A stretch of DNA of 64,000 bases from Peptoanaerobacter stomatis. Its GTDB lineage: Bacteria > Bacillota > Clostridia > Peptostreptococcales > Filifactoraceae. Both the position numbers and the translations under genes were made by a program. Position 1 is the stretch's first letter. Every line of letters starts with the position of its first letter. Location of the stretch: NCBI RefSeq assembly GCF_000238095.2, contig NZ_JH815225.1:1121863-1185862 (forward strand), in the 5' to 3' direction. Below, piece by piece: positions 9,331 to 20,201 of the stretch. The notes under the pieces were generated by a model. The model did no database searches, was not told the origin of the DNA, and saw nothing but the letters and a program-made list of their open reading frames with translations.

Positions 9331-11592
9331 TTACAAATGCCATATTTCTCTGTTGTATTCTTCGATTGTCCTGTCTGATGAAAATTGTCCTGCTTTACTT
9401 ATGTTGATAAGCATTTTCTTAGCCCATTCGTGTCTGTCTTTGTAGGCTTTTGTCATTTTATTTTTAGTTTTTATATATGCTCTTAAATCTAAAAGTGCCA
9501 TAAAGTAATCTTTTTGTGATATGTCTTGGTGCAGCCTTGTAAGTGACGTTTTGTCACCAAGCTCTGTGAGTTTGTCCGAGATTATAAAATCTACTATTTC
9601 TTTTATACATTCATCATCTTGATAATATTTTTTAGGATCATATGACGATTTTTTGTATAAATTTATTACTTGCTTGCTTGTCTTGCCGAATATATATATA
9701 TTATCTTGTCCTACAAGCTCAGCTATCTCCACGTTTGCTCCGTCCATTGTACCGAGTGTAACGGCTCCGTTTAACATAAGTTTCATATTGCCTGTTCCTG
9801 ATGCTTCTTTGGATGCCAATGATATTTGCTCTGATATATCGCAAGCAGGTATGAGTTTTTGTGCGTAGCTCACATTATAGTTTTGCACCATTACCACCTT
9901 AAGATACTTGCTCACTTTTTCGTCTTTTTCGATAAGTTCACTCAGTGTCAATATAAGGTGTATTATGTCTTTGGCTATGGTATATGCCGGTGCAGCTTTT
10001 GCTCCAAATATTACTGTTATCGGATGTTTAGGAAGTCTACCTTTTTTTATGTCCAAATATTTATCTATTATATAAAGTGCATTCATCTGTTGTCTTTTGT
10101 ATTCGTGAAGTCTTTTTATCTGTATATCATAGATAGAATTGCTGTCAATTTCTATATTTTCGTGTGATTTTATATAATCTGCAAGCTCTTGTTTGTGATG
10201 TTTTTTTATCTCCAACAGTTTGTCTAAAACCTGCTCGTCATCTACAAATTGTGATAATTTCTCCAATTCTCTCGCATCTTTTTTAAACCCGTCTCCTATC
10301 AGACTTGTTATAAAGTCTGTAAGCTCTTCATTGCAATTTAACAGCCATCTTCTGAATGTTATGCCGTTTGTTTTGTTATTAAATTTTTCGGGATATATTT
10401 CGTAGAATGCTTTGAGTTCTTCTTTTTTGAGAATGTCTGTGTGCAGTTTAGCTACGCCGTTTGTGCTGGATGAAAAATGTATGGCTATATGCGCCATATG
10501 AACTTTATGTTCTTTATCTATGATTTGTACTTTTTTGCTTTTGAATCTTTCTTTTATTGTTGTGTTTAATTTTTCTATTATAAGCATGAGATGAGGCACT
10601 ACTTGTTTTAGATATTCGTAAGGCCATTTTTCAAGTGCTTCTGCCAATATCGTATGGTTTGTATAATTTACTGTCTTTGTTACTATATCTACCGCCTCAT
10701 CAAAATCTATGCCTTTTTCTGTCAAAAGTCTTATAAGCTCAGGTATTATGAGTGTAGGATGTGTATCGTTTATCTGAATCGCTACATATTTATGCAAATC
10801 CTCTATCTTATGTCCGTTTTCTCTGAGTTCTTTTAATATGAGTTGAGCTCCTGCACTGACCATAAAATATTGTTGATATATTCTTAATAATTGTCCATTT
10901 TTATCTGAATCGTCAGGATATAAAAACAGAGTTAAATTACGTTTTATATCTGTTTTGTCAAAGCTTATACCGTTTCTTACTATGTTTTCGTCCACAGTAT
11001 CTATATCGAAAAGATGCAGGTTGTTATATCCGCTCTCATAACCTGTAACAGCTATGTCATACATATGTGCTGTTACTTTGCAATCTCCAAACTTTACATC
11101 AAATTTTTCTCCCGTATCTTTAAGAAAACTGTTTTTTCTTATCCAATTGTTAGGTTCTTCAAATTGTTTATTATCTATAAATTTTTGTTTGAACAGACCT
11201 AAGTGGTAATTGATACCAATACCATCTCCATTAAGACCTAATGTTGCTATTGAGTCTAAAAAGCAGGCTGCCAATCTTCCTAAGCCTCCGTTGCCTAAAG
11301 ACGGTTCGTTTTCTATTTCTTCTATCTGTGACATGTCAAGGTCAATTTCTTTTAATAATTTGTTTACTTGGTCATATAGCCCTAAATTTATAAGATTGTT
11401 GGATAGTAATTTTCCTATCAAAAATTCCGCTGACACATAATAAAGTTTTCTTTCGCCTTTATTTTTAGGCAATTTTTCTATTTGTTCTTTTGTAAATATC
11501 AACAATGTATCATATATCTGTTGTTTGGTAAGTTTGTCAAATTCTTTATCATATTGATTAATCGATATCTCGTTTAACTTCTTTTTTAACAT
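9331..11592 (-). CDS. glgP: Glycogen/maltodextrin phosphorylase
   Basis: 753 residues. A glycosyltransferase family 35 enzyme that phosphorolyses alpha-1,4-glucan to glucose-1-phosphate with pyridoxal phosphate. Visible landmarks are [19 protein letters not shown] near the N-terminus, QINDTHPT, the C-terminal [14 protein letters not shown] (Lys of GNMK binds PLP) and [12 protein letters not shown]. The length is somewhat below the 800 of enterobacterial forms, as is common in Firmicutes with short N-termini. GGAGAGG lies before the ATG. It is the last gene of the maltodextrin cluster, 244 bases after the ATPase gene. The gap holds a long inverted repeat, so it may be partly uncoupled. With MalQ it would convert imported maltodextrin to glucose and glucose-1-phosphate. 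GlgP versus MalP cannot be settled from sequence alone. Confidence 0.95.
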   Translation of the reverse strand: MLKKKLNEISINQYDKEFDKLTKQQIYDTLLIFTKEQIEKLPKNKGERKLYYVSAEFLIGKLLSNNLINLGLYDQVNKLLKEIDLDMSQIEEIENEPSLGNGGLGRLAACFLDSIATLGLNGDGIGINYHLGLFKQKFIDNKQFEEPNNWIRKNSFLKDTGEKFDVKFGDCKVTAHMYDIAVTGYESGYNNLHLFDIDTVDENIVRNGISFDKTDIKRNLTLFLYPDDSDKNGQLLRIYQQYFMVSAGAQLILKELRENGHKIEDLHKYVAIQINDTHPTLIIPELIRLLTEKGIDFDEAVDIVTKTVNYTNHTILAEALEKWPYEYLKQVVPHLMLIIEKLNTTIKERFKSKKVQIIDKEHKVHMAHIAIHFSSSTNGVAKLHTDILKKEELKAFYEIYPEKFNNKTNGITFRRWLLNCNEELTDFITSLIGDGFKKDARELEKLSQFVDDEQVLDKLLEIKKHHKQELADYIKSHENIEIDSNSIYDIQIKRLHEYKRQQMNALYIIDKYLDIKKGRLPKHPITVIFGAKAAPAYTIAKDIIHLILTLSELIEKDEKVSKYLKVVMVQNYNVSYAQKLIPACDISEQISLASKEASGTGNMKLMLNGAVTLGTMDGANVEIAELVGQDNIYIFGKTSKQVINLYKKSSYDPKKYYQDDECIKEIVDFIISDKLTELGDKTSLTRLHQDISQKDYFMALLDLRAYIKTKNKMTKAYKDRHEWAKKMLINISKAGQFSSDRTIEEYNREIWHL

Positions 11593-11683
11593 AGTTTCCT
11601 CTCCGTAAATATTTTTAAGGGCTTTTAGTAATATACTTATACAATGTTATTTATAACAACTTATTACCCATTTTCTCAAAACA

Positions 11684-11829
11684 ATAAACACTCATTTTGA
11701 AAAACAGTCATCTGTAAATCATAAAACTTTTTATCTAAAAATATTTTATTTCAAAGTTTTGTAAAATAAATTGTCTGATGAGTTACTGTTAAAATTTTAC
11801 TGTTATATATTTTTTAAATGAGTGTTTAT
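11684..11829. repeat. 146-bp MITE-like element with 14-bp terminal inverted repeats
   Basis: ATAAACACTCATTT at 11684-11697 is repeated perfectly inverted at 11816-11829, enclosing AT-rich sequence with a nested inverted repeat (AAAACTTT and AAAGTTTT). It contains no ORF and fills the gap between the ATPase and phosphorylase genes. The block TAAACACT also begins the arms of the inverted repeat at 34710-34814. It could be a small non-autonomous element or an RNA structure in the operon transcript. No target duplication is evident. Confidence 0.5.
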
Positions 11830-11836
11830 ATATTTT

Positions 11837-12952
11837 TTAATTAGTTATTGTTTTTTCTGTTTCTTTATCAAATATGTGTATTTTGTTTATGTCAAATGCA
11901 AAGTCTACCACACTTCCAACTCTTGCGTTTGTTCTCGGGTTTACTCTTGCTGTAAACTCTACATTTTCTATATCGAAGTATAAAAATACTTCCGCTCCCA
12001 TCATTTCATACACTTTTATCTGAGCGTTAACTTTTGCGCTTTCTTCGCTCATTGATATAAATGCAACTTCATCATGTATATTTTCAGGACGTATACCCAT
12101 AACTACCGTTTTGCCTATATATCCTTGATTTTTCAAGATGTCTGCTTTATATTCAGGAAGTTTTACGTCTATTATTCCTTTTTTCAAATAAACTCCGTCT
12201 TGTTTTTGCACTGCTTCCACCTCTATAAAATTCATCTGAGGTGAGCCTATAAATCCTGCTACAAACATATTGTTAGGTTTTTCGTGAAGTTCTTGAGGGG
12301 AATCTATTTGCTGAATTATACCGTCTTTCATTACTACTATTCTTGAGCCGAGTGTCATCGCCTCTGTTTGGTCATGTGTTACATATATTATCGTTGAGCC
12401 TAATCTTTGGTGCAGTTTTGATATTTCTATTCTCATCTGAACTCTTAATTTTGCATCCAAATTTGACAAAGGCTCATCCATAAGAAATACTTTAGGGTTT
12501 CTTACTATTGCTCTACCCATAGCTACCCTTTGTCTTTGTCCACCTGAAAGAGCTTTTGGTTTTCTGTCAAGCAGATGCTCTATATCCAATATTCTTGCAG
12601 CTTCTGTAACCAACTTTTTTATTTCATCTTTTGGTACTTTTCTTATCTTCAATCCGAACGCCATATTGTCAAACACGTTCATATGAGGATAAAGTGCGTA
12701 ATTTTGAAATACCATGGCTATATCTCTATCTTTAGGTTCTACATCATTTACCACTTTGTCATCTATTTTAAGTTCGCCTGATGATATGTCCTCCAAGCCT
12801 GCTATCATTCTAAGTGTAGTTGATTTTCCACAGCCTGACGGACCGACAAATATTATAAATTCTTTGTCTTCTATTTCCATATTAAAATCTTTAACGGCAT
12901 GATATCCGTTAGGATACACTTTATTAATATTTTTCAACGATAAACTCGCCAT
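11837..12952 (-). CDS. msmK: Sugar ABC transporter ATP-binding protein (MsmK/UgpC type)
   Basis: 371 residues from ATG at 12952, chosen because GGAGG lies 8 bases upstream; an in-frame start at 12967 overlaps that site. Walker [11 protein letters not shown]-loop, signature [14 protein letters not shown], Walker [13 protein letters not shown] and the switch His in THDQTEAM are all present. A C-terminal TOBE/MalK regulatory region (GIRPENIH) follows. It energises a CUT1 carbohydrate importer, here most likely the permease pair at 15613-17297. MsmK-type ATPases often serve several importers. The gene follows malQ in the same direction. Confidence 0.95.
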   Translation of the reverse strand: MASLSLKNINKVYPNGYHAVKDFNMEIEDKEFIIFVGPSGCGKSTTLRMIAGLEDISSGELKIDDKVVNDVEPKDRDIAMVFQNYALYPHMNVFDNMAFGLKIRKVPKDEIKKLVTEAARILDIEHLLDRKPKALSGGQRQRVAMGRAIVRNPKVFLMDEPLSNLDAKLRVQMRIEISKLHQRLGSTIIYVTHDQTEAMTLGSRIVVMKDGIIQQIDSPQELHEKPNNMFVAGFIGSPQMNFIEVEAVQKQDGVYLKKGIIDVKLPEYKADILKNQGYIGKTVVMGIRPENIHDEVAFISMSEESAKVNAQIKVYEMMGAEVFLYFDIENVEFTARVNPRTNARVGSVVDFAFDINKIHIFDKETEKTITN

Positions 12953-12999
12953 CTTTATTTCCTCCAAATAAAATGTTATAGATAATTTACTTACGTTTT

Positions 13000-14451
13000 T
13001 TAAATTCTTTTCGTCTTTTTAAGCAATTTGTGTAAATAATCTGTTTTTTCTTCCAATTTTTCCATAGAGTTTAATTTGAAACTCCAATTTAGATTGTTGA
13101 GCGTGCTCGGAGTATTCATCCTTGCACTGTCATCAAGACCTAATATGTCTTGAACAGGTACTATGGCATAGTCAGCTATGCTGTCAAATGTCATCTCCAA
13201 AAATCCGTTTGTTATATTTTCATCATCATAATTATGCTCTTTGAAAAGTTTGATTATATAGTCTTTTGTTTTCTTGTCTTGACTTTCAAAAAATCCCATA
13301 GCGGTTTGGTTATCGTGTGTACCTGTATATATAATCATATTTTTCTTATCTGAAAAGTTGTTATTACCTTCATTTGGATCCAGACTGAACAGCAATATCT
13401 TCATACCTTTGAGATTATAATGATCTCTTAGCTGTAAAACTTCTTTTCTAAGTCCGCCCAAATCTTCGGCTACTATCTCCAATTTCGGAAATTTCTTTTT
13501 TATAAGGTCAAATACTTCGTATCCGGGTGCTTCTATCCATTCGCCCGCCTTGGCTGTTTTATTTCTTGCGTTTACTTGCCAATATGTGTCAAATGCTCTG
13601 AAATGATCTATTCTCAATATATCATATAGTTTTGCATTGTATTCAATCCTTTTAATCCAAAAATCATAATCATTTTCTTTAAGATATTTCCAATCATATA
13701 TAGGATTTCCCCATCTCTGTCCGTTTTTACTGAAATAATCAGGCGGTACTCCCGCTATAAATTTCGGATTTCCATTTTTATTGAGCAGGAATGACTTTTG
13801 ATTTTCCCATACATCCAAGCTGTCAAGCCCTACATAAAAAGGTATATCTCCCATTATTCTGATGCCTTTTGAGTTGGCATATTTTTTGAGATCCGTCCAT
13901 TGTTTATAAAATATATATTGTACGAACATTTCGTATTCTATGCCTTCATTATACTGTGAAAGGTCAAGTTTTTTATCGATTATCCAATTTTTTTGTTCTT
14001 TATCCCATTTATTCCAAATGTTGAGATTATTTGCTTTTTTCAGTGTAAGAAAAACCGCATATTTATAAACGAAGTCAAATTTTATAAATTCTTCATAATC
14101 TTTATCTTTTTTAAAATTTTTAAATGCTTCTTTTAATATTTCCGCTTTTAATTTTCTTGCTTTTTCATAATCTACTCTATCATTATTTTCAAGTGGTTTA
14201 GGCTTTTTCTTTAAAAGCCCTTGTTCATATAGCAAATCCGGGCTTATATATATTTCATCTCCTGCTTGTGATGAATACGGCTGATAAGGTGAATTTCCAT
14301 AGCCGAGCGGATTAAGTGGCAATAACTGCCATATTGTAAAGCCTATTTTTTGAATTATATCTACAAATTTATATGCTTCTTTGCCGAAATCTCCAACTCC
14401 GTATTTGGAGTTAAGCGAGGATATGGCAAGTAAGATTCCCGATGTTCTCAT
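13000..14451 (-). CDS. malQ: 4-alpha-glucanotransferase (amylomaltase)
   Basis: 483 residues, the usual length for GH77. It starts [22 protein letters not shown] with the typical N-terminal [17 protein letters not shown]. It has [14 protein letters not shown], the nucleophile region [13 protein letters not shown] (Asp in RIDHF), the acid/base region IVAEDLG and the transition-state Asp in YTGTHDNQT. It transfers maltosyl and longer units between maltodextrins, releasing glucose and lengthening chains for the phosphorylase. It sits between the LacI-type regulator and the ATPase in the same operon. Confidence 0.96.
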   Translation of the reverse strand: MRTSGILLAISSLNSKYGVGDFGKEAYKFVDIIQKIGFTIWQLLPLNPLGYGNSPYQPYSSQAGDEIYISPDLLYEQGLLKKKPKPLENNDRVDYEKARKLKAEILKEAFKNFKKDKDYEEFIKFDFVYKYAVFLTLKKANNLNIWNKWDKEQKNWIIDKKLDLSQYNEGIEYEMFVQYIFYKQWTDLKKYANSKGIRIMGDIPFYVGLDSLDVWENQKSFLLNKNGNPKFIAGVPPDYFSKNGQRWGNPIYDWKYLKENDYDFWIKRIEYNAKLYDILRIDHFRAFDTYWQVNARNKTAKAGEWIEAPGYEVFDLIKKKFPKLEIVAEDLGGLRKEVLQLRDHYNLKGMKILLFSLDPNEGNNNFSDKKNMIIYTGTHDNQTAMGFFESQDKKTKDYIIKLFKEHNYDDENITNGFLEMTFDSIADYAIVPVQDILGLDDSARMNTPSTLNNLNWSFKLNSMEKLEEKTDYLHKLLKKTKRI

Positions 14452-14582
14452 CTTTACCTCTTTTTATATGATTTTTATTATCATCGCAATTAATTTTATT
14501 ATACTTTCAGTGAAATTCAGCTATATAATTTAACATATGTTTTTGCATACAGTTTTAAAAAATGTTAATTATAAAATAAAAT

Positions 14583-15611
14583 TTAGAATCTGTCGGTTGT
14601 TTGACCTACAAACAATTCTCCTTCAAATGTTACCACTTTTTTGTAAGGTTTACCGGATATTATATTGAAAAGTACATTGCATGCCGTAAGTGCCATATTT
14701 TCTACCGGTTGCTTAATGGTTGTTATTGTTGGATTAAGGTAATCATTTATTTCAAGTCCGTCAAATCCTACTACTGAATAGTCTCTCGGTGATTTTATAC
14801 CTTTTTCTCTTAATCTTTTTAAAACTCCTATCGCTATTGCATCAGATACGCAATATATAGCGGAAAAATCAAGTTTTTTATCAAGCAATATATCTATTGT
14901 TTTATAACCGTATTCAAATGTATAAGGGTCTTCATTTTTTGTGGTTGTAAATATCAAATTTTCATCTATACTTATATTATTTTCTGTAAGTGCCTGTTTA
15001 TAGCCGTTGACTCTAAGCATACCTATACTTGCATCATCATACCTTGAACCTATTATGGCTATTTTTTTATGTCCGAGCGACAAAAGGTAATTAACCATTT
15101 TTTTGCTTTCCAAAAAATCATCCACTCCGACACAGGCCGAATTTTTTATGCTCATATTTTTGCTTACTATAGCTGTAACTACAAAAGGTATACCTATTTC
15201 TTCCAATATTTTTTTATCTTCGTCCATAAAACAACCGCCAAGAAATATTATTCCCTTAGGCTTTATATCTTGGGAGAGTTTCAATGCTACATCTATTTCA
15301 TTATCCTGTTCTTCTACTTTATATAGTAAAAATGAGTATCCGTTTTTAGTTATCTCGTTTTCCAAAACTTTAAACATAGGTTGAAAAAACAAATTTCCTA
15401 TCCCTTTTATAAGTACGGCTATCGTATTTGTTTCTAAACGTTTTAAATTTCTCGCATTGGAGTTTGGGGTATATCCTAATTCTTTTATCTTTTTGAGTAT
15501 TATATTCCTTGTTCTTTGGTTTATCTCAGGATGATTGTTTATGGCTCTTGATACTGTACTGACACTGACATTACATTGTTTTGCCACGTCACGTATTGTT
15601 ATCTTCGACAT
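14583..15611 (-). CDS. LacI-family transcriptional regulator, probable maltodextrin regulator
   Basis: 342 residues. The N-terminal LacI helix-turn-helix is ITIRDVAKQCNVSVSTVSRAINNHPEI with the hinge region after it (GYTPNSNARNLK). A periplasmic-binding-like effector domain follows and ends GELFVGQTTDR. The start is one base after the malG stop, so translation is tightly coupled. It likely represses its own operon through the perfect palindrome at 19001-19020. The effector is inferred to be maltose or maltodextrin from context only. Confidence 0.92.
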   Translation of the reverse strand: MSKITIRDVAKQCNVSVSTVSRAINNHPEINQRTRNIILKKIKELGYTPNSNARNLKRLETNTIAVLIKGIGNLFFQPMFKVLENEITKNGYSFLLYKVEEQDNEIDVALKLSQDIKPKGIIFLGGCFMDEDKKILEEIGIPFVVTAIVSKNMSIKNSACVGVDDFLESKKMVNYLLSLGHKKIAIIGSRYDDASIGMLRVNGYKQALTENNISIDENLIFTTTKNEDPYTFEYGYKTIDILLDKKLDFSAIYCVSDAIAIGVLKRLREKGIKSPRDYSVVGFDGLEINDYLNPTITTIKQPVENMALTACNVLFNIISGKPYKKVVTFEGELFVGQTTDRF

Positions 15612-15612
15612 A

Positions 15613-16449
15613 TTAACCTTTTACTGCACCTGCAGCTACTCCTTTGATTATATGTTTTTGTACTGAAAGATAGAATACTATTATAGGAATTATATCAAGC
15701 ACCAACATAGCCATCATCGCTCCTAAATCTCTATTTCCGTTTGAGCCTACAAGCATTTGTATTACAACAGGTACAGTCTTGTATTTTGTACTTATACCCA
15801 TTACAAGATATGGTAGAAGATAGTCGTTCCATACCCACATCGCATTTAAAATACCGACCGTTATTGCTGTAGGTCTTAATATAGGAAATATTATATAGAA
15901 AAAGTGTTTTATAGGTGAACATCCGTCTATCATAGATGCTTCTTCTATTTCAAGTGGAATGGATTTTATAAAACCGCTGAACATAAATACAGATAAACCT
16001 GAACCAAAGCCCAAATATAAGAATATCATACCTACCGGATTGTTCAGATGTAACATATCCGCAACTTTAATAGTAGGAAACATAACCATCTGAAACGGCA
16101 CTATCATTGAAAACACAAATAAGTAATATATGGTTTTTGTAACTTTGTTTTTTACTCTTGTCAAATAGTACGCTGTCATAGATGACAACAATACTATTAC
16201 AGCTACTGAAAATATACTTATAAAAAATGACCAGCCTATTGCACTGAAAAATCCTGTTTTTGCCAAACCGTTTACATAGTTGCCAAGTCCCACAAATGTT
16301 TCTGCATTTGGAAGTGAAAATGGAGAGTTGCTTATAAAAAATTTACCTTTAAATGAATTTATCACTATGAATGATATCGGATATAAAAATGCTACAAGCA
16401 AAAATAACAATATTACAAATATTATTCTGTCTATAGTTTTTGTCTTCAT
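15613..16449 (-). CDS. malG: Maltodextrin-type ABC transporter permease (MalG-like)
   Basis: 278 residues, six predicted membrane helices, CUT1 family. The EAA loop EIEEASMIDGCSPIKHFFYI contacts the ATPase. The C-terminus GVAAGAVKG is typical of MalG-like subunits. Its ATG overlaps the stop of the partner permease by one base (TGATG). Substrate assignment rests on malQ and the phosphorylase in the same operon. Confidence 0.93.
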   Translation of the reverse strand: MKTKTIDRIIFVILLFLLVAFLYPISFIVINSFKGKFFISNSPFSLPNAETFVGLGNYVNGLAKTGFFSAIGWSFFISIFSVAVIVLLSSMTAYYLTRVKNKVTKTIYYLFVFSMIVPFQMVMFPTIKVADMLHLNNPVGMIFLYLGFGSGLSVFMFSGFIKSIPLEIEEASMIDGCSPIKHFFYIIFPILRPTAITVGILNAMWVWNDYLLPYLVMGISTKYKTVPVVIQMLVGSNGNRDLGAMMAMLVLDIIPIIVFYLSVQKHIIKGVAAGAVKG

Positions 16450-17297
16450 CAGTTTTCAACCTCCCTATCTCTCGTAAATTTAAGTTGTACATATGCTATA
16501 GCTGCAACCATTATGAAGAATATAAATGCTTTTGCCTGTCCGACACCTTCAAAACCTACTTTTGCAAACATTGTATTAACTATATTCATAGCCAACATCT
16601 CTGTTTTATAAAGTGGTGCTCCTGCTGTAAGTGCAAGGTTTTGGTCATACAGCTTGAAACTGTTTGTAAGCGTTAAAAACAAACATATTGTAATTGACGG
16701 CATAACCATAGGTATAGTTACATTTTTAAGTATAGTCCATTTTGATGCACCGTCTATTTTTGCAGCTTCTATCAAGCTTTGCGGTACATTTTGCAAGCCT
16801 GCTATATATATTACCATCATATAACCTATAAGTTGCCAGTTTGTAAGTAAAACAAGCCCCCAAAATCCGTATGTTTCACTTGCAAGAAGTCCCTTGCCTA
16901 TCAGTTTTAAAAGTACGGAGTTGAGCATAACTTGCCAAGTATATCCCAATACTATACCGCCTATCAGGTTAGGCATAAAAAATACTGTTCTAAAAAGATT
17001 ACTTCCCTTTATTTCTCTTGTAAGTGCCAATGCTATGGCAAAAGCTATTATGTTGATAGTTATTATTGTCACTATTGTAAATATTGTAGTAAATCCAAAT
17101 GCCTGAATAAATCTCTGATTGCTCGCAAACGCTTTGGTATAATTGGAAATACCTACAAATTTAGCATTAAATATAGTGGTGAATTTTGTGAATGACAACC
17201 CTACTCCAAGTACAAACGGTATCAAAAATACGATTGCAAACGTCAAAAAAGTAGGTAGTACAAAAAAAGGAAAATATTTTTTGAGTGTCTTTTCCAT
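16449..17297 (-). CDS. malF: Maltodextrin-type ABC transporter permease (MalF-like)
   Basis: 282 residues, six predicted helices, CUT1 family, without the large periplasmic loop of enteric MalF. The EAA motif is SLIEAAKIDGASKWTILKN. The N-terminus KKYFPFFVLPTFLTFAIVFLIPF is the usual first helix. Overlaps malG by one base. It lies 185 bases after malE, beyond the intercistronic terminator at 17450-17475, so it should be made in smaller amounts than the binding protein. Confidence 0.93.
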   Translation of the reverse strand: MEKTLKKYFPFFVLPTFLTFAIVFLIPFVLGVGLSFTKFTTIFNAKFVGISNYTKAFASNQRFIQAFGFTTIFTIVTIITINIIAFAIALALTREIKGSNLFRTVFFMPNLIGGIVLGYTWQVMLNSVLLKLIGKGLLASETYGFWGLVLLTNWQLIGYMMVIYIAGLQNVPQSLIEAAKIDGASKWTILKNVTIPMVMPSITICLFLTLTNSFKLYDQNLALTAGAPLYKTEMLAMNIVNTMFAKVGFEGVGQAKAFIFFIMVAAIAYVQLKFTRDREVEN

Positions 17298-17449
17298 AAT
17301 TTTCTCCTAAATTTTAAAAAATATTCGCATAAATGCTCAACCTTATTTAAAATATCATATATATACACCCATACACTATATAAAAAAGTAACGCTGATAA
17401 TAAAATCCGCTATATGTATTTTTAAATGAAGATTAGTATAAATGCTTAT

Positions 17450-17475
17450 AAAAAAAGGGAGGCTTGGCGCCTCCC
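17450..17475 (-). terminator. Intrinsic terminator after malE inside the mal operon
   Basis: On the minus strand GGGAGGC, a 5-base loop GCCAA and GCCTCCC are followed by seven T. The hairpin begins 8 bases past the malE stop. A perfect 7-bp GC-rich stem plus a T run makes this a convincing Rho-independent terminator. Read-through would supply malF and the downstream genes at a lower level. Confidence 0.92.
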
Positions 17476-17482
17476 GGTTAAA

Positions 17483-18856
17483 TTATTGAGCCATTTCTTT
17501 TTCGGCTTTCCATTCATTTATAAACAAGGCTTTTACATCGTCCCATGTCATATTACCTGATGTATATTGTCCAAGTGACTGACCGAACGCATCTTTAAAC
17601 GCTTGACTTGGGAAAGAAGTAAAGTTCCAGTCAATGTTATATAAGTCTTGATTGCTCATATATTTTATAACTTCTTTTGCAAGCGGATCATCAGGAGATT
17701 CAGCTTCTGTAAATGTATCAAACGGAGTTATGAAACCTAAATCTTTTGTTACATATTCTTTTCCTTTTTCGCTTGTGAACAACCAGTTTACAAAATCAAG
17801 TGATGCTTTTTGATCCTCAGGTTTTGCTTGAGAGTTGATTGAGAAGAAGTTTTCAGTTCCTGCACATATTCCTTGTTTTTCTTCTCCTGATACACCTGTA
17901 TATATAGGTAAGAATTTAACATCTTCGGCTTTAACTGTGTTTCCTTCAACACCTGATATTTGTCCCCAAGCCCAGTTTCCATTTTGAACCATCGCAGCTT
18001 TTCCAAGTGCGAATTCAGCCATAGAATCTGTAACTGTTTTTCCTGTTAATGTAGAAGGATCTACTGTTGAATTTGTAACATATAAATCAAATATGTTTTT
18101 ATAGTTGTCTGAATAAGTGAATTTTATTTCATCAAGATTTTTTACTTTATCATCTCTGTATTCATAGTACACAGGTACGTTTGCAAGGTGTGTTTGCCAT
18201 CTCCAATCTTCTCCCGGTGCTAATGAAGTTGCTGCAAATACTCCATCTATTCCTAAATCAGCTTTTTTAGCTTGCATATCTTCTACAACTTCTTTTAGTT
18301 TTGCAAAGTTGTTTATTTCATCAACTGATTTTATTTTTGCTCCGTCAAGTGCTATATATTTTTGCATTATAGCATCGTTGTATATAATTCCATAACCTTC
18401 TACAACATAAGGTATTCCGAATACTCCTTCATCTGTAGAAACTGCCATATCTTTGTTTAATAAATGGCTGTATATCTCAGAATCTTTCAAATCAAGCGTA
18501 TAGTCTTTCCAGTTTTGATAGCCTACAGGTCCGTTTATTTGGAACAATGTAGGTGCATCGTCTTTTGTTATCTCCGCTTTAAGTGTCGGTTCATATTGTC
18601 CGCTTGCAGCAGTTTCAACTTTCACATCCACTCCTGTTTCTTCCTTGTAAGTTTGTGCTATCTTATTCCAAGTTTCTTCAACTTCAGGTTTAAAGTTCAA
18701 ATAATAAACTTTCCCTGTACCTGCATCGGCTGTTTGCTCAGTTTTATTATCCGCAGCTTTATCATCTTTTTTATCTCCACCTGAACAAGCTGTAAGCATA
18801 GCAACAGTCGTAAGAGCTGCAAGTCCTATGAATAATGCTTTTTTCAATCTTTTCAT
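17483..18856 (-). CDS. malE: Maltodextrin-type ABC transporter substrate-binding lipoprotein
   Basis: 457 residues, family 1 extracellular solute-binding protein. The N-terminus MKRLKKALFIGLAALTTVA ends in the lipobox LTAC with the lipidated Cys near residue 24, followed by a Gly/Asp/Lys-rich linker. The body carries TLKAEITKDDAPTLFQINGP and GKAAMVQNGNWAWGQI, typical of CUT1 maltose/oligosaccharide binders. First gene of the operon, directly behind the promoter and palindromic operator at 19001-19059. Exact sugar specificity is not visible. Confidence 0.93.
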   Translation of the reverse strand: MKRLKKALFIGLAALTTVAMLTACSGGDKKDDKAADNKTEQTADAGTGKVYYLNFKPEVEETWNKIAQTYKEETGVDVKVETAASGQYEPTLKAEITKDDAPTLFQINGPVGYQNWKDYTLDLKDSEIYSHLLNKDMAVSTDEGVFGIPYVVEGYGIIYNDAIMQKYIALDGAKIKSVDEINNFAKLKEVVEDMQAKKADLGIDGVFAATSLAPGEDWRWQTHLANVPVYYEYRDDKVKNLDEIKFTYSDNYKNIFDLYVTNSTVDPSTLTGKTVTDSMAEFALGKAAMVQNGNWAWGQISGVEGNTVKAEDVKFLPIYTGVSGEEKQGICAGTENFFSINSQAKPEDQKASLDFVNWLFTSEKGKEYVTKDLGFITPFDTFTEAESPDDPLAKEVIKYMSNQDLYNIDWNFTSFPSQAFKDAFGQSLGQYTSGNMTWDDVKALFINEWKAEKEMAQ

Positions 18857-19000
18857 TATAAACTACCTCGCTTCAATTTTTTTATGCCTTGAAAACAGCA
18901 GATTTTCACTAATACCATTTCACCTACAAAAATTTTTAATAGCGTTTTCCCTTTGTCCGAAATCCTCTTATCTTCAAAAGCATATTTTATTTATTTTTTA

Positions 19001-19059
19001 ATTCGGTAACGTTACCGAATTTATGATTGAATTGTAACATATAATTTTTTTATAGTCAA
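19001..19059 (-). promoter_or_regulatory. mal operon promoter with 20-bp LacI-type operator
   Basis: Reading the minus strand: TTGACT (19059-19054), a 17-base spacer, TACAAT (19036-19031), then ten bases later a perfect 20-bp palindrome (19001-19020) with half-site ATTCGGTAAC and central ACGT, the form bound by LacI-family proteins. The operator covers roughly the transcription start, so binding would block initiation. The only LacI-family gene in the window (14583-15611) is in this operon. No second copy of the palindrome was seen. Confidence 0.88.
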
Positions 19060-19106
19060 GCACATTTTTTCAATTTATTTTTACAAGTTTTATTTTAAAA
19101 AAATTA

Positions 19107-19115
19107 TGCTATAAT
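19107..19115 (+). promoter_or_regulatory. Candidate extended -10 promoter for nadK
   Basis: TGC followed by TATAAT at 19110-19115, about 40 bases before the nadK ATG. The TG one base before the hexamer makes an extended -10. No good -35 is placed 17 bases upstream. Confidence 0.45.
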
Positions 19116-19154
19116 ATAATTTACATATTTATTATAATTTTTTTGAGGTTAACA

Positions 19155-19985
19155 ATGTCAAACAAAAAAGTAGCAAAAAATGTTGAAATAAAAAATATTT
19201 TTATAAAATCAAATTCAAACGCATCATCTAAAAAAGTATATCCTTTACTTATGGATAAATTAATAAACGCAGGATTTAATGTGATGAACGAATTTGACAG
19301 CGGATGCGATCTTATAATATCAATAGGCGGTGACGGTTCGTTTTTAAAAAATGTCCACGATCTTGAATATCCGGATTCAATTTTCGTTGGTATAAATACA
19401 GGACATTTAGGTTTTTTTCAAGATGTAATACCATCTGAAATAGACTATCTTATAGATTGTATAAAAAAATCCAATTATGAGATACAAAATATATTGCCTC
19501 TCCAAGCAAATATAAGAACTCAATTAAGAGATTATACACTGCATTCAATAAATGAATTTGCAATGAAAGGCTATAAAAACAAGACTGTTCATCTCAATTT
19601 GTCAATAGATAACAAACATATGGAATGTTTTTCCGGAGACGGTATAATAATATCATCGTCTACAGGTTCTACAGCCTACAATTATTCTGCAGGAGGAAGC
19701 ATAATCGACCCGAGGCTTAATCTTATACAGGTTACACCAATCGCCCCACTTAACTCCAACGCATATCGCTCACTGACTTCAAGTATAATACTACCATATA
19801 AAGCAAAAGTTATAGTAACTCCTGAAAATCAGCATCAAAATACAACTATATTTTTAGCCGATGCAATACAATACAAATACGAAAAATTATACAGTATGGA
19901 AATATCATATTCCAAGCACAAAATAAAACTTATGAGATTGGAAAGCTATAAATTTTGGACAAAAGTAAAAGAAAAATTTTTATAA
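19155..19985 (+). CDS. nadK: NAD kinase
   Basis: 276 residues from ATG at 19155; TGAGG six bases upstream decides this start over an in-frame TTG at 19143. The family motif GGDGS is at SIGGDGSFLKN, and the second conserved stretch is DGIIISSSTGSTAYNYSAGG, with TPIAPL further on. It phosphorylates NAD to NADP with ATP or polyphosphate in the cytosol. It stands alone, divergent from the mal operon. Confidence 0.94.
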   Translation: MSNKKVAKNVEIKNIFIKSNSNASSKKVYPLLMDKLINAGFNVMNEFDSGCDLIISIGGDGSFLKNVHDLEYPDSIFVGINTGHLGFFQDVIPSEIDYLIDCIKKSNYEIQNILPLQANIRTQLRDYTLHSINEFAMKGYKNKTVHLNLSIDNKHMECFSGDGIIISSSTGSTAYNYSAGGSIIDPRLNLIQVTPIAPLNSNAYRSLTSSIILPYKAKVIVTPENQHQNTTIFLADAIQYKYEKLYSMEISYSKHKIKLMRLESYKFWTKVKEKFL

Positions 19986-20201
19986 ATACAGTATTTTAAT
20001 TATATTTTAAGAATAACAAGTATAATACTTTATAAGTTACAGTTTATTAATATATTATTAAACTTTATATAGATTTTGGCAAAATAATATTATACTGAAT
20101 TTTAATCACATTCACAGTATAAATTGCCATAACATCATAAGTTTAATCATTTTACAACTTATATATAAAATACACAATGCGCAAAAATTGGAGATGATAC
20201 A

